This document shows positions 25,782-32,948 of a DNA stretch of 38,106 bases, in pieces; within the stretch, counting starts at the first letter, position 1; each line of letters opens with the position of its first letter. The notes under the pieces were generated by a model. That model was not told the origin of the DNA and searched no databases. It was given only the letters and a program-made list of their open reading frames with translations. The DNA comes from TC-15 sp034437275. Lineage in GTDB: Bacteria > Chloroflexota > Anaerolineae > Aggregatilineales > Aggregatilineaceae. Both the position numbers and the translations under genes were made by a program. The DNA lies in NCBI GenBank assembly GCA_034437275.1, contig DAOTUD010000154.1, forward strand, positions 1 through 38,106. Reading direction: 5' to 3'.

Positions 25782-25940
25782 ATGATCTGGTTCATGGTGC
25801 TCCAAGTCGTGGCGACACTCGTCGAATTGGTAAGGCTGGGACGTCAAACGGAGAGCGAGAGGGACTTGGAGATTCTGCTGCTGCGCCGCCAGTTGGCGAT
25901 CTATGAGCGCCAACACACTCACAGCGACGAAAGCGAGTAA
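25782..25940 (+). pseudogene. Integrase-type transposase N-terminal fragment
   Basis: The 52-codon reading frame with its own Shine-Dalgarno (GGAAAGG) encodes VELVRLGRQTESERDLEIL and LLLRRQLAIYERQ, the conserved start of the same integrase-type transposase family whose C-terminus lies at 21.7 kb. It stops after QHTHSDESE, so the catalytic domain is gone. The rest of the gap 25667-26028 shows only a small CTTTGC-AAG-GCAAAG hairpin near 26000. Confidence 0.65.
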
Positions 25941-26028
25941 TGCAATGGTTACGAGCAATTTCGGTTTCACAGGCGAGCTTCCTCCAACAAGTTGACTTTC
26001 TTTGCAAGGCAAAGTGATCGCACGGAAT

Positions 26029-26778
26029 TTACAGTACATCCTTCAGGATTAAGGCTGCCACGATCAATAAGACAACTCCGAACACTGTTTTGAGTCGCTT
26101 CGGATCAAGCCGCGTGGACATAAACCGCGAGCCTAGTTGGCTGCCTAGCAGCACACTGAGGACACTCAAGACCCAGATACCCCAGTCCGGTGAGGCGGCG
26201 GTAGCCAGATGAGATATGAAGCTGGATAGGCCAGATCCGGTAACCACCAGCGCCGACGTAGCAGCAGCGGATTGGGGATCAAGCCCGGCGATGTACAGCA
26301 GCGGGACCACAAAACTGCCGCCGCCGCGTCCAATCAGTCCGGCAATCAACCCCAGGATGCTGCCTGCCGACAGCCCTAGAATGACGCGTCCACGCGGCGA
26401 CAACTCACCCCGCTTAGGTTTCCAGCCGGAGAGCATCAACAAGGCGGCGGCTGCCGTGAACATGGCAAAAAAGATCAACAGTGGTTCAACCGGAAGCTCC
26501 ACATTGAGCCACGCGCCAACGGGAGCCAGGGCAATCATCGCGACCCCAAAGGGGACAGCCACGCGCCAGTTGATGAGCTTGTGCCGCGCATAGGTAACCG
26601 CTGCTGACGAACTGTTCACCACGTTGAGCAGCATTCCCAGCGGAATGGCTTCTGTTTTGAAGTCCATCCCCATCCAGTACAGGATGGGGACGTAGAGTTG
26701 GCTGCCCCCCATGCCCAGCATCGAGAAGATGAAGGCAATGACGAAAAACAGAGGTGGGGCAAGGTATAAGGTGGACAT
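26029..26778 (-). CDS. TauE/SafE-family membrane transporter
   Basis: The 249-residue membrane protein has about eight hydrophobic segments and the two-repeat glycine motifs of TauE/SafE proteins: FSMLGMGGSQLYVPIL near residue 20 and GLIAGLIGRGGGSFVVPLLY in the second half. The family exports or imports sulfur oxyanions and organosulfur compounds. The frame is open to 26928, but those residues are shadow of the upstream gene; the ATG at 26778 is 2 bp after the rhodanese stop. The pairing with a rhodanese points to sulfur (sulfite, thiosulfate or persulfide) handling. Confidence 0.85.
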   Translation of the reverse strand: MSTLYLAPPLFFVIAFIFSMLGMGGSQLYVPILYWMGMDFKTEAIPLGMLLNVVNSSSAAVTYARHKLINWRVAVPFGVAMIALAPVGAWLNVELPVEPLLIFFAMFTAAAALLMLSGWKPKRGELSPRGRVILGLSAGSILGLIAGLIGRGGGSFVVPLLYIAGLDPQSAAATSALVVTGSGLSSFISHLATAASPDWGIWVLSVLSVLLGSQLGSRFMSTRLDPKRLKTVFGVVLLIVAALILKDVL

Positions 26779-26780
26779 TG

Positions 26781-27176
26781 TCACCGGCTTTGAGCTAGCT
26801 TGCGGGCTTTGCCCGGCATGAGTTCGCCGACCAGTTCCGCATACTGCGCATCGAGAATACGCACGTTTTCCAACCCTTTGAGTTGCAGATAGGCATAACC
26901 AATCGCTGAACGCACCCCCGATGAACAAAAGGCTGCCACCAGCCTGTCGCTGGGCACTTCCTGCCAGCGCTGAGGTAGATCATCCACAGGGATATGCAAG
27001 GCGAAGGGGAAGACCAGGAATTGGGCCTCTTCGGGTGAACGGGTATCGAGCAAAACGACATCCTCGCCGTTACGCCAGCGTTCAAAAAACTGAGCAGGCA
27101 TGAGCTTGTGCTGGGCGGTGCCCCAGAACTCCAGATCAAGTGCCGACAACCATTCGTCAAACGTTTTCTCAGACAT
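26781..27176 (-). CDS. Rhodanese-domain protein
   Basis: This 131-residue single-domain rhodanese has DTRSPEEAQF at 45-54 and the active-site loop CSSGVRS, with Cys84 as the persulfide-carrying residue. The N-terminal 25 residues (FDEWLSALDLEFWGT) precede the core. Such proteins move sulfane sulfur between donors and acceptors. It lies 49 bp after the ArsP-type permease and 2 bp before TauE/SafE, so all three probably share one transcript. Confidence 0.85.
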   Translation of the reverse strand: MSEKTFDEWLSALDLEFWGTAQHKLMPAQFFERWRNGEDVVLLDTRSPEEAQFLVFPFALHIPVDDLPQRWQEVPSDRLVAAFCSSGVRSAIGYAYLQLKGLENVRILDAQYAELVGELMPGKARKLAQSR

Positions 27177-27225
27177 TGAATTTGTTCCCTATGTGTATGC
27201 GATACGAATGCAGATGAATTTCAGG

Positions 27226-28533
27226 CTAAAACGTCGCCAGCGCGACGCCAAATAGATACCCCGCCAGGGTGCTGAAGATGGTCACAAGCACGACGTAGAC
27301 AGCAGTTTTTTTGCGGCCCATGATTTTGCCGGTCACCAGGATGCTCTGCGCGCTCAGTTCCGGGTCGGCCAGCAGGTAGGCCAGCAGCGGCCCGCGATGC
27401 ATGCCCAGGTCCAGGAAGGCAGCCGCAATCGGCACTTCGACCAGGGTGGGGAAGTACATAAACACACCAAACAGCACGCCGATCAGGTTGGCCCAGATGG
27501 TGTTGCGTCCGGCGAGCTGCTCCACCCATTCTTCCGGGGTAATCTCACGGAACATACCAGCCAAGAACACGCCAATGATGAGCAGCGGGAAAATCTGCTT
27601 GATAAAGCGCCACGTTTCCCACAGCCAATGCGCCAGTTCGTCGCGTTCCAACTTCTTAACCGCCACGTAAGCGATCACGCCCAGCAGCAGCAATTCCGCG
27701 AAGAACCGCCCGGTGAAGTTGATCACCAAGCTCCCGGATTCGGTGGTCGGGGCGGCCAGCAGCAGCGTGAAGGCTGACATCCCCAACGCCGCCCAGGTCC
27801 AGTGGTTGAACCCGGTCAGGATGTTGTTGAATCCCTTCCAGGCCACCGGCGCGATCAGCAGCAGCATAATGATCAGCACGGCACCTTGATAGGTCAGGCT
27901 CAAACCATCCAGGGTTTCTTCGACACCATCTGAAAACTCAACCGGAAGTCTGACACTGAACGCTGTACCGGTCAGCAGGCCGATTTGCAGCGTTCCGGCG
28001 ATGAGCACCGCCAGCAGCAGCCCAAACAGCGCCCACAGCGCGGGACGCATGGAGGCGGTCTGCTCAAACATGGCAGCCTGGGCCGGATCGGCGGCGGGCT
28101 GCTTGAACAGTGCCGCCATCGTCATACCGATCGTGATACCGAACGCGATCGCCAACACGACACGTGCCAGGGCAATATCCATGCCGATCGCGGCCCCGGT
28201 GTAACTGATCGCCAGGATGTTCACCGCCGGGCCGACAAACAGAAATGTGATCGCCGGCCCCAAACCCGCGCCGCGCTTCCAGATGCCCGCGAACAGCGGC
28301 AGGATGGTGCATGAACACACGGCCAGAATAAACCCGCCAATCGCCGACGCCGGGTAGCTAATGTATCTGGGTGTCTTAGGGCCGAGATAACGGGTAACGA
28401 CCTCTTTGGGCATGAGGCCGCCCAGATAGCCGGCAATGAAGAACGCCGGGACCAAACACAGCAGCACATGGGCTGCCAGATAATCGAGCAGGCCGATCCA
28501 CCCGGCACTGAGAAGATCGAGAACAATGTCCAT
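27226..28533 (-). CDS. ArsP-type (PF03773) permease
   Basis: This 435-residue inner-membrane protein with about ten segments belongs to the permease family that includes ArsP (organoarsenical efflux). Visible are the Cys pair in AVCSCTILPL (Cys73 and Cys75) near the first core helix, FLFVGPAVNILA and, in the second half, MYFPTLVEVPIAAAFLDLG. The middle carries a hydrophilic loop around 160-180. It is controlled by its own promoter with an ArsR-box-like element (28551-28568), just after the terminator of the arsR-thioredoxin transcript. The substrate could be a metalloid, a thiol compound or a sulfur species. Confidence 0.82.
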   Translation of the reverse strand: MDIVLDLLSAGWIGLLDYLAAHVLLCLVPAFFIAGYLGGLMPKEVVTRYLGPKTPRYISYPASAIGGFILAVCSCTILPLFAGIWKRGAGLGPAITFLFVGPAVNILAISYTGAAIGMDIALARVVLAIAFGITIGMTMAALFKQPAADPAQAAMFEQTASMRPALWALFGLLLAVLIAGTLQIGLLTGTAFSVRLPVEFSDGVEETLDGLSLTYQGAVLIIMLLLIAPVAWKGFNNILTGFNHWTWAALGMSAFTLLLAAPTTESGSLVINFTGRFFAELLLLGVIAYVAVKKLERDELAHWLWETWRFIKQIFPLLIIGVFLAGMFREITPEEWVEQLAGRNTIWANLIGVLFGVFMYFPTLVEVPIAAAFLDLGMHRGPLLAYLLADPELSAQSILVTGKIMGRKKTAVYVVLVTIFSTLAGYLFGVALATF

Positions 28534-28546
28534 GGTCTAACACCTC

Positions 28547-28568
28547 AGTATATTCATAAGCGTGAATG
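28547..28568 (-). promoter_or_regulatory. ArsR-box-like operator and -10 of the permease operon
   Basis: TATTCATAAGCGTGAATG (28551-28568) contains the perfect inverted repeat ATTCA-N6-TGAAT. The minus-strand -10 TATACT (28547-28552) touches it, so the element lies in the promoter spacer. It matches two further copies at 29257 and 29434. Confidence 0.55.
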
Positions 28569-28578
28569 AAGTTTTTCC

Positions 28579-28613
28579 AAAAAAAGATACCTCACCGCCC
28601 GTGAGGCATCTTT
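28579..28613 (-). terminator. Rho-independent terminator of the arsR-thioredoxin transcript
   Basis: In the minus direction a 13-bp stem (AAAGATGCCTCAC with GTGAGGTATCTTT, one G-T pair, GGGCG loop) runs into a stretch of seven T residues. It starts 9 bp after the stop of the thioredoxin-like gene. Confidence 0.85.
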
Positions 28614-28621
28614 GCATGTCG

Positions 28622-28876
28622 TCAGGAAGTCTGCATGGCTTCTGCCAGATAGCCCTTGATTTCCTCCGCACTGGGAATGCGTGCGGTGGCGACTACCTTT
28701 TCGTTGACGACCAGTCCGGGCGTGCTGAGGATGTACGCGCTGATCTCCAGTGGATCGGTCACTTTGACGATTTCATATTCGGGTTGGGGGTCAAGTGCCG
28801 CTAACGCTTTGCGCGTATGCGCTTCTACCTTTTGGCAGTTAGGGCAGCCCGGACCGAGAACTTTGATAGTAAGCAT
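28622..28876 (-). CDS. Thioredoxin-fold small redox protein (TM0996-like)
   Basis: The 84-residue protein has the thioredoxin-fold start MLTIKVLGPGCPNC, with the redox pair Cys11 and Cys14, and the cis-proline block STPGLVVNEKVV. The 'redox-active disulfide protein 2' group commonly pairs with ArsP-type permeases and ArsR. The ATG at 28876 is 7 bp after a GAGGG Shine-Dalgarno, better than the ATG at 28897. It is cotranscribed with arsR upstream and ends at a strong terminator. Confidence 0.88.
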   Translation of the reverse strand: MLTIKVLGPGCPNCQKVEAHTRKALAALDPQPEYEIVKVTDPLEISAYILSTPGLVVNEKVVATARIPSAEEIKGYLAEAMQTS

Positions 28877-28897
28877 AGGTTTTCCCTCGATTTTCAC

Positions 28898-29242
28898 TCA
28901 CGAAACAGATTCAATAACGGACACGGAGCAGCGTGGACACGAGCACCCTTCCAATCGCGCCGGTTTTTCCTCCTCGACTGGCCCGAGGATCGTATCCAGC
29001 AGCGCGGCTGTAACGTCGTCAGCCAGACAATAGAAGACCTGCAGTCCCTCTTTGCGGGTATCCACTAATCCGGCGTCGCGCAGGACCATCAACTGTTGGG
29101 AGATATACGCCTGGCGTTTGTCGAGCGCAGTTTCCATGTGGCACACACACGCCTCACCGCTGCGCAGCATATCCAGGATTTGCAGACGCACCGGGTGTGC
29201 CAATGCCTTGAAACGAACCGCGAGTTCATCGTATGAGGTCAC
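28898..29242 (-). CDS. ArsR/SmtB-family metalloid or thiol sensor
   Basis: This is a 114-residue winged-helix repressor. FKALAHPVRLQILDML and the recognition part QAYISQQLMVLRDAGLV are typical. The first effector site is GEACVCHMETAL with Cys32 and Cys34, the place where As(III)-sensing ArsR carries ELCVCDL. Cys72 (FYCLADD) and a C-terminal cluster GCSCPRC (Cys100, 102, 105) are additional, which leaves metal, metalloid or persulfide sensing open. The GTG at 29242 has GGGGTGG upstream. The GTG at 29263 would sit on the operator, so it is not preferred. Confidence 0.88.
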   Translation of the reverse strand: MTSYDELAVRFKALAHPVRLQILDMLRSGEACVCHMETALDKRQAYISQQLMVLRDAGLVDTRKEGLQVFYCLADDVTAALLDTILGPVEEEKPARLEGCSCPRCSVSVIESVS

Positions 29243-29256
29243 TGTTCCACCCCTTA

Positions 29257-29304
29257 TATTCACAAAGTCGAATGCAGTTTACTAGATTGGCATCTTGAAA
29301 ACAA
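29257..29304 (-). promoter_or_regulatory. arsR promoter with ArsR-box-like operator
   Basis: On the minus strand TTGTTT (29299-29304), 17 bp, TAAACT (29276-29281) form a promoter. The second copy of the 18-bp element, TATTCACAAAGTCGAATG (plus strand, 29257-29274), begins 1 bp after the -10 box and covers the transcript start, so binding should repress arsR itself. Confidence 0.6.
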
Positions 29305-29373
29305 GGGCGAATAGTCACCTGATTGACGTGACTTATTTCGTATCCATAGCCTTCGGTTGTTCGAAGTCCTTTT

Positions 29374-29389
29374 CGTGACAATGTTCACG
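29374..29389. promoter_or_regulatory. CRP/FNR-like palindrome
   Basis: CGTGA-N6-TCACG is a perfect 5-6-5 palindrome with the GTGA-N6-TCAC core of CRP/FNR-superfamily sites. It is ~60 bp upstream of the third ArsR-box-like element and ~120 bp before the ferredoxin gene. A second 5-6-5 repeat (CTTCG-N6-CGAAG) lies at 29351-29366. Confidence 0.4.
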
Positions 29390-29433
29390 TGCCTATGATA
29401 ACAAAACACACTGTCAGGAATTTTTAACGAGTA

Positions 29434-29451
29434 TATTCTATATATTGAATG
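29434..29451 (+). promoter_or_regulatory. Third ArsR-box-like element, before the ferredoxin operon
   Basis: TATTCTATATATTGAATG matches the other two elements in 10 of the 12 outer positions (TATTC and GAATG exactly) with the same spacing. It overlaps AT-rich sequence that can serve as the -10 region for the rightward operon; I see no clear -35 box. Confidence 0.5.
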
Positions 29452-29509
29452 TTGAATATGCCGTTCTTGTCTGAACCGTGAAGGCGCATACGCTCGGGGA
29501 GATAACACA

Positions 29510-29875
29510 ATGGCAGCCAATCCGAATTTTACGAAACCCTGGCACGGAATCCCGCGCGAGGAGATTGAATGGTTTCCGACTGTAGTCGCCGACCGGTGTG
29601 TAGGATGTGGCATGTGCGTCACATCCTGCGGACGACAGGTCTACACATTCGACTATGAGGCGAATGTCGCGGTGGTTGAACACCCGATGCAGTGCATGGT
29701 GGGCTGCACGACCTGCGCCACAATCTGCACCCGTGACGCCATTGAGTTCCCCTCACAGGGATACATCCGGCAGGTGATCCGCGAGAAGAAAATCCTGCGA
29801 CAGGCCAAAGACATGCTCAAAGAAAACCGGGAACAGTACGACATCCGGCTGCGTGCCGAAACGCCTACTGAATAA
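29510..29875 (+). CDS. Ferredoxin-like protein with two 4Fe-4S motifs
   Basis: This is a 121-residue iron-sulfur protein. Cys30, 33, 36 and 40 (CVGCGMCVTSC) form the first cluster motif; Cys62, 66, 69 and 73 (CMVGCTTCATIC) form the second, with one extra residue in the first gap. A lysine- and glutamate-rich C-terminal tail (KKILRQAKDMLKENREQ) follows. No signal peptide is visible, so it should be a cytoplasmic electron carrier. It heads the rightward operon opposite arsR and is preceded by an ArsR-box-like element, suggesting that the same signal controls it. Confidence 0.85.
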   Translation: MAANPNFTKPWHGIPREEIEWFPTVVADRCVGCGMCVTSCGRQVYTFDYEANVAVVEHPMQCMVGCTTCATICTRDAIEFPSQGYIRQVIREKKILRQAKDMLKENREQYDIRLRAETPTE

Positions 29876-29938
29876 TGTATCATCAAACATTGTTGGCCAG
29901 TCAGGTTCAATTCCTGGCCTGCTTCTTGAGGAGGAGTT

Positions 29939-30166
29939 ATGCTCAGAATCAGGGTGGTCGGATGTGAATGCAAGCTATGCAGGAAGATGCTGGCAATCGT
30001 ACAGCGCGCAGTGGATATCTTGGGCCATGACTTACGTCGAAATGCAGGTCGTGTTGGGTACGTCGCTATCCTGGCTGGATGGTGCTGGTCCCGCCTGCGA
30101 ACCGGTCAGCTCGCCCGCCAGGCGCAGCAGGCGGTGCGCGTCAAAACCAGGCGTGGCCGCCGTTGA
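29939..30166 (+). pseudogene. Probable frameshifted CxxC thioredoxin-like gene
   Basis: The open frame starts like the small redox protein at 28.7 kb: MLRIRVVGCECKLCRKM (CKLC in place of CPNC), preceded by GAGGAGG. After about 30 residues (VDILGHD) the similarity is lost and the frame becomes Arg- and Gln-rich; in other frames YVEMQVV and other hydrophobic pieces continue a thioredoxin-like pattern. One or more frameshifts, real or from sequencing, are likely. If intact, it would be a 75-residue novel protein. Confidence 0.4.
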
Positions 30167-30219
30167 GGAAGCCTGCCTAAAGTGTGTATCGTGCGGCGAG
30201 AACAGGAGAGGAGTTGCTA

Positions 30220-30756
30220 ATGCTGATTGAAGATTACGACGTGGAGGTTTTTACACCCCCGTGTGAACCTGGAGCCGAGCGCTTCGCTGCGAGGGCGCAC
30301 CTGCCGGTAGACATTTCCAAAGTTCTGCCCTATCTCAACGCCACGCTGCGGGGCGCAGTGTACAATCCGGCGGCGCAAGCGCTCACCTGGAAGAAGGGCG
30401 GGCATAACATCGCGTTTCATACCTACGAGATCGCAACCAGCAACGTGGAGGATCGCGACGCTGCCGAGAAAGAATTACATGGCCTGATTGCCCTGGTGAA
30501 TCGGACATGGGAGCGGCGCGAAGAGATTACACCCGATCATGAAATCCACCAGCGGCCCACGCCGATGGCCGTTTTTAACCTGCTGCCGAAAACAAACTGC
30601 CGGAAGTGTGGGGAGCCGACCTGCTTTACGTTTGCTTTGAAGTTAGTGGCGTCACAAGTGAGCGTTGAAACTTGTCCCCCGCTATTTGAACCAGAGAATG
30701 CTGATAAATTGACTGCGTTGCAAGCGATCATCATTGATGCCCCGTCTATCAACTAA
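30220..30756 (+). CDS. Fe-S domain protein (PF04060-like)
   Basis: The 178-residue protein has an N-terminal domain of unknown function (residues 1-115) and a cluster motif near the C-terminus: Cys127, Cys130, Cys135 and Cys152 (C-x2-C-x4-C-x16-C), as in the 4Fe-4S domain of corrinoid proteins and RnfB. The ATG at 30220 has AGGAGAGGAG upstream; an earlier start at 30184 lies inside the degraded gene's frame. No signal peptide or membrane segment is visible. It probably passes electrons with the ferredoxin. Confidence 0.8.
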   Translation: MLIEDYDVEVFTPPCEPGAERFAARAHLPVDISKVLPYLNATLRGAVYNPAAQALTWKKGGHNIAFHTYEIATSNVEDRDAAEKELHGLIALVNRTWERREEITPDHEIHQRPTPMAVFNLLPKTNCRKCGEPTCFTFALKLVASQVSVETCPPLFEPENADKLTALQAIIIDAPSIN

Positions 30757-30772
30757 CCTGGAGAATTGGTGT

Positions 30773-31036
30773 ATGACTGATCCGAAAAAAGAATCTACGC
30801 CCGAACGTGATGCGGCGGATAACCTGTTATCCGGTTGTGGTTGTGCTCAAGACCCATTTGCTGCGCTGCCGCCCGAACTGCGCCCCAAGTCGAAGCCGAG
30901 AATGGGCGGCTTGCGCAACGTGACCTGTCCGGGCTGCGGATTGTCGTATTGGACGAACCGGGCCACCGATCTCTGTAAAGATTGCGAGAAAAACGGTGTG
31001 AAGCTTCCTCACACCGACGCGACACAAGACGAATGA
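30773..31036 (+). CDS. Small zinc-ribbon protein
   Basis: This 87-residue protein has a C-terminal C-x2-C-x12-C-x2-C zinc or iron motif (CPGC at 52-55, CKDC at 68-71) and a GCGC near residue 21. The remainder is low-complexity and charged. I do not recognise a named family. The ATG at 30773 follows a TGGAG Shine-Dalgarno 16 bp after the previous stop, so it belongs to the ferredoxin operon. Its stop overlaps an ATG (ATGA) of a short frame into the SPASM remnant. Confidence 0.7.
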   Translation: MTDPKKESTPERDAADNLLSGCGCAQDPFAALPPELRPKSKPRMGGLRNVTCPGCGLSYWTNRATDLCKDCEKNGVKLPHTDATQDE

Positions 31037-31432
31037 TCATCCGGCTATACCGGATCATGAGTAACGAAACCACGATACAGCATCCTTTACGCATGTTGGC
31101 CGAGACTATCCGTATTGAACAGAATGAGAATGCCGTCTGCCTTAGAAGTGATTTTTTTGGAATCAAAACGACAAATTGAACTGGGTGTGGCTACTTTGCG
31201 TTTTAAAAGGGGTTGTCACGCGCGCCGGTACATTATTGGCAACGTCAATGAGCGCAGTCTAGCTGATCTGTGGCAGGGCCCGGAATACGCCGAGTTCCGG
31301 GCGCAGGTCCAGGCGTTTGACTTTGCCCCGTGTTGTGGCGTTTTTGCCCGGCGGGCGGGCCTGATAGCGAGCCAGCGCTGGTTACTGTATCACATCAATC
31401 GGAAACGGCTCAGGGTTGGGCTGCTTTCTTGA
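31033..31432 (+). pseudogene. Degraded radical-SAM SPASM-domain gene
   Basis: The frame 31115-31432 contains GCHARRYIIGNVNERSLADL and then LWQGPEYAEFRAQVQAFDF (31211-31333), the typical C-terminal block of SPASM-type radical-SAM proteins, ending in APCCG where CxxC-type ligands should follow. The upstream frame (31033-31179, starting MIIRLYRIMSNE) has no radical-SAM CxxxCxxC core. So only the C-terminus survives, with frameshifts. A 6-bp hairpin (ATCCGG-CTATA-CCGGAT) lies at 31039-31055. Confidence 0.5.
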
Positions 31433-31452
31433 GGTTGGCAAACTGATACCTG

Positions 31453-31480
31453 TTAACCCCTATTCGCAATCTGTTAAAAT
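31453..31480 (+). promoter_or_regulatory. Probable promoter of the MFS gene
   Basis: TTAACC (31453-31458), 16 bp, TAAAAT (31475-31480) lie ~60 bp before the start codon. The -35 box is only fair. Confidence 0.45.
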
Positions 31481-31538
31481 GGACTGGGTATGATTGGATT
31501 ACCCGGTCAAGCTCGCAATCTAAAGATCATCGGAGCAT

Positions 31539-32801
31539 ATGGCACACACACAATCGATTCAAAAACGCTCGTTCGTTCAACGGTCTCCCGTATTCTACGG
31601 GTGGGTCGTGTGGGGAATAGCTACACTTGGACTGTCCGCGACATCGCCCGGACAGAGCTTCTCGGTTTCGCTGTTCATCGATCACTACATTGCCGACTTT
31701 GGTCTCAGTCGTACCACCGTGTCGGGGTTATACGGGATCGGGACCTTTCTCGCAGCACTTAGCCTGACCTGGGTTGGCCGCCAGATCGACCGGCGCGGAA
31801 ACCGGCTGGCTGGCACGGTAATTGCCGGCTTGTTTGCCCTGGCGCTGCTGGCTTGTTCGCTCATCATGGGACCGGTGACGATCCTCATCAGCTTTATCGC
31901 CATTCGTGGATTGGGGCAGGGATCATTAGGCTTGACCAGCTCGACCGCCATTGCCGAATGGTTCAATGCGCGGCGTGGGTTCGTGATGGGCCTATCGCTG
32001 GTCTGTTTCGCCCTGTTCCAGCGTCTGTACCTGCCCTGGTTGCAGAGTTACATCGATGCACACAGCTGGCGACAGTCCTGGCTCCTGCTGGGTGGTGTAG
32101 TCGGGGTGGTCGTGCTGCCGTTGACCTGGCTGTTGATGCGCGACCGGCCAGAGGATTTTGGTTTGTGGCCAGACGGCACGAAAGAAGACGTAGCGAGTCA
32201 AACACCTGATTCCAACGGCGATTGGACACTTACCGAAGCCATGCATACGCCGATTTTCTGGACGTTTATTGCAGGTCGTGCGCTGTCCTCGGCATGGGGA
32301 ACCGGGCTTATCTTTCACCAGATTTCCCTCTTTGAGAACCTGGGGCACACGCCGCTCAAAGCTGCCGAAACATTTGGTTATGGAGCACTGGTGATCGCTG
32401 CTTCAACCCTGTTCGCCGGGTGGCTGATCGACCGGCTGCGCCCAAACAGCGTCATGGCGCTGCAACTCAGCGGTTTGATGGCGGCGAACGGGCTGGCGAC
32501 CAGCATGACCCCAGAAGTGCTGCTGCTGGTGTATGCGCTGACGTTTGGGTTTTTCATGGGGATTGGGTCGGTCTTTGATGGTACGGTGTGGGCCACCCTG
32601 TTTGGCCGCAAGCATCAAGGCACCATTCGCGGTTTTGTAGCGACTGCGATGGTAGCCGGTACGTCGATTGGGCCGATCGTATTCGGGCTTGCCTATGACC
32701 AGCTTGGCAGTTATAATGCGGTGCTCTGGTCAGGTGTTGTTTTGGCCGCTGTTGTGAGTTTCCTCAGTTTGGCTGCCCCTCAACCCCAGCGAGCCAGGTA
32801 A
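31539..32801 (+). CDS. MFS transporter, OFA-like
   Basis: This 420-residue inner-membrane transporter has about twelve segments. The first is VFYGWVVWGIATLGLSA; the A-motif-like loop between segments 2 and 3 is WVGRQIDRRGNRL, and a central hydrophilic loop (WPDGTKEDVASQTPDSNGD) separates the two six-helix halves. This layout resembles the oxalate/formate antiporter-like group of monocarboxylate transporters; the substrate is not readable. The ATG follows CGGAG closely. It is separated from the preceding cluster by its own promoter. Confidence 0.85.
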   Translation: MAHTQSIQKRSFVQRSPVFYGWVVWGIATLGLSATSPGQSFSVSLFIDHYIADFGLSRTTVSGLYGIGTFLAALSLTWVGRQIDRRGNRLAGTVIAGLFALALLACSLIMGPVTILISFIAIRGLGQGSLGLTSSTAIAEWFNARRGFVMGLSLVCFALFQRLYLPWLQSYIDAHSWRQSWLLLGGVVGVVVLPLTWLLMRDRPEDFGLWPDGTKEDVASQTPDSNGDWTLTEAMHTPIFWTFIAGRALSSAWGTGLIFHQISLFENLGHTPLKAAETFGYGALVIAASTLFAGWLIDRLRPNSVMALQLSGLMAANGLATSMTPEVLLLVYALTFGFFMGIGSVFDGTVWATLFGRKHQGTIRGFVATAMVAGTSIGPIVFGLAYDQLGSYNAVLWSGVVLAAVVSFLSLAAPQPQRAR

Positions 32802-32948
32802 TCGTTTCTCAAGGAGTGGATGGAACAATATGGTGGTTCGAGATTAATCTGCAATGTAAGGCGTGTTGCTGATCGATCGTCATCAGTGCAGGTGACGCAC
32901 CAGCCGCTGTGTTTACCGTTTCATCTATCTTGCGAGAAAAGGATTATC

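Noticed and set aside
25734..26039. 101-codon minus-strand frame with a hydrophobic stretch resembling a small membrane protein
   Set aside because: It is the complement of the transposase N-terminal fragment at 25782-25940, which has a Shine-Dalgarno and recognisable family sequence.
31461..31478. Possible fourth ArsR-box-like element before the MFS gene (TATTCG...)
   Set aside because: Only the left half matches; the GAATG half is absent.
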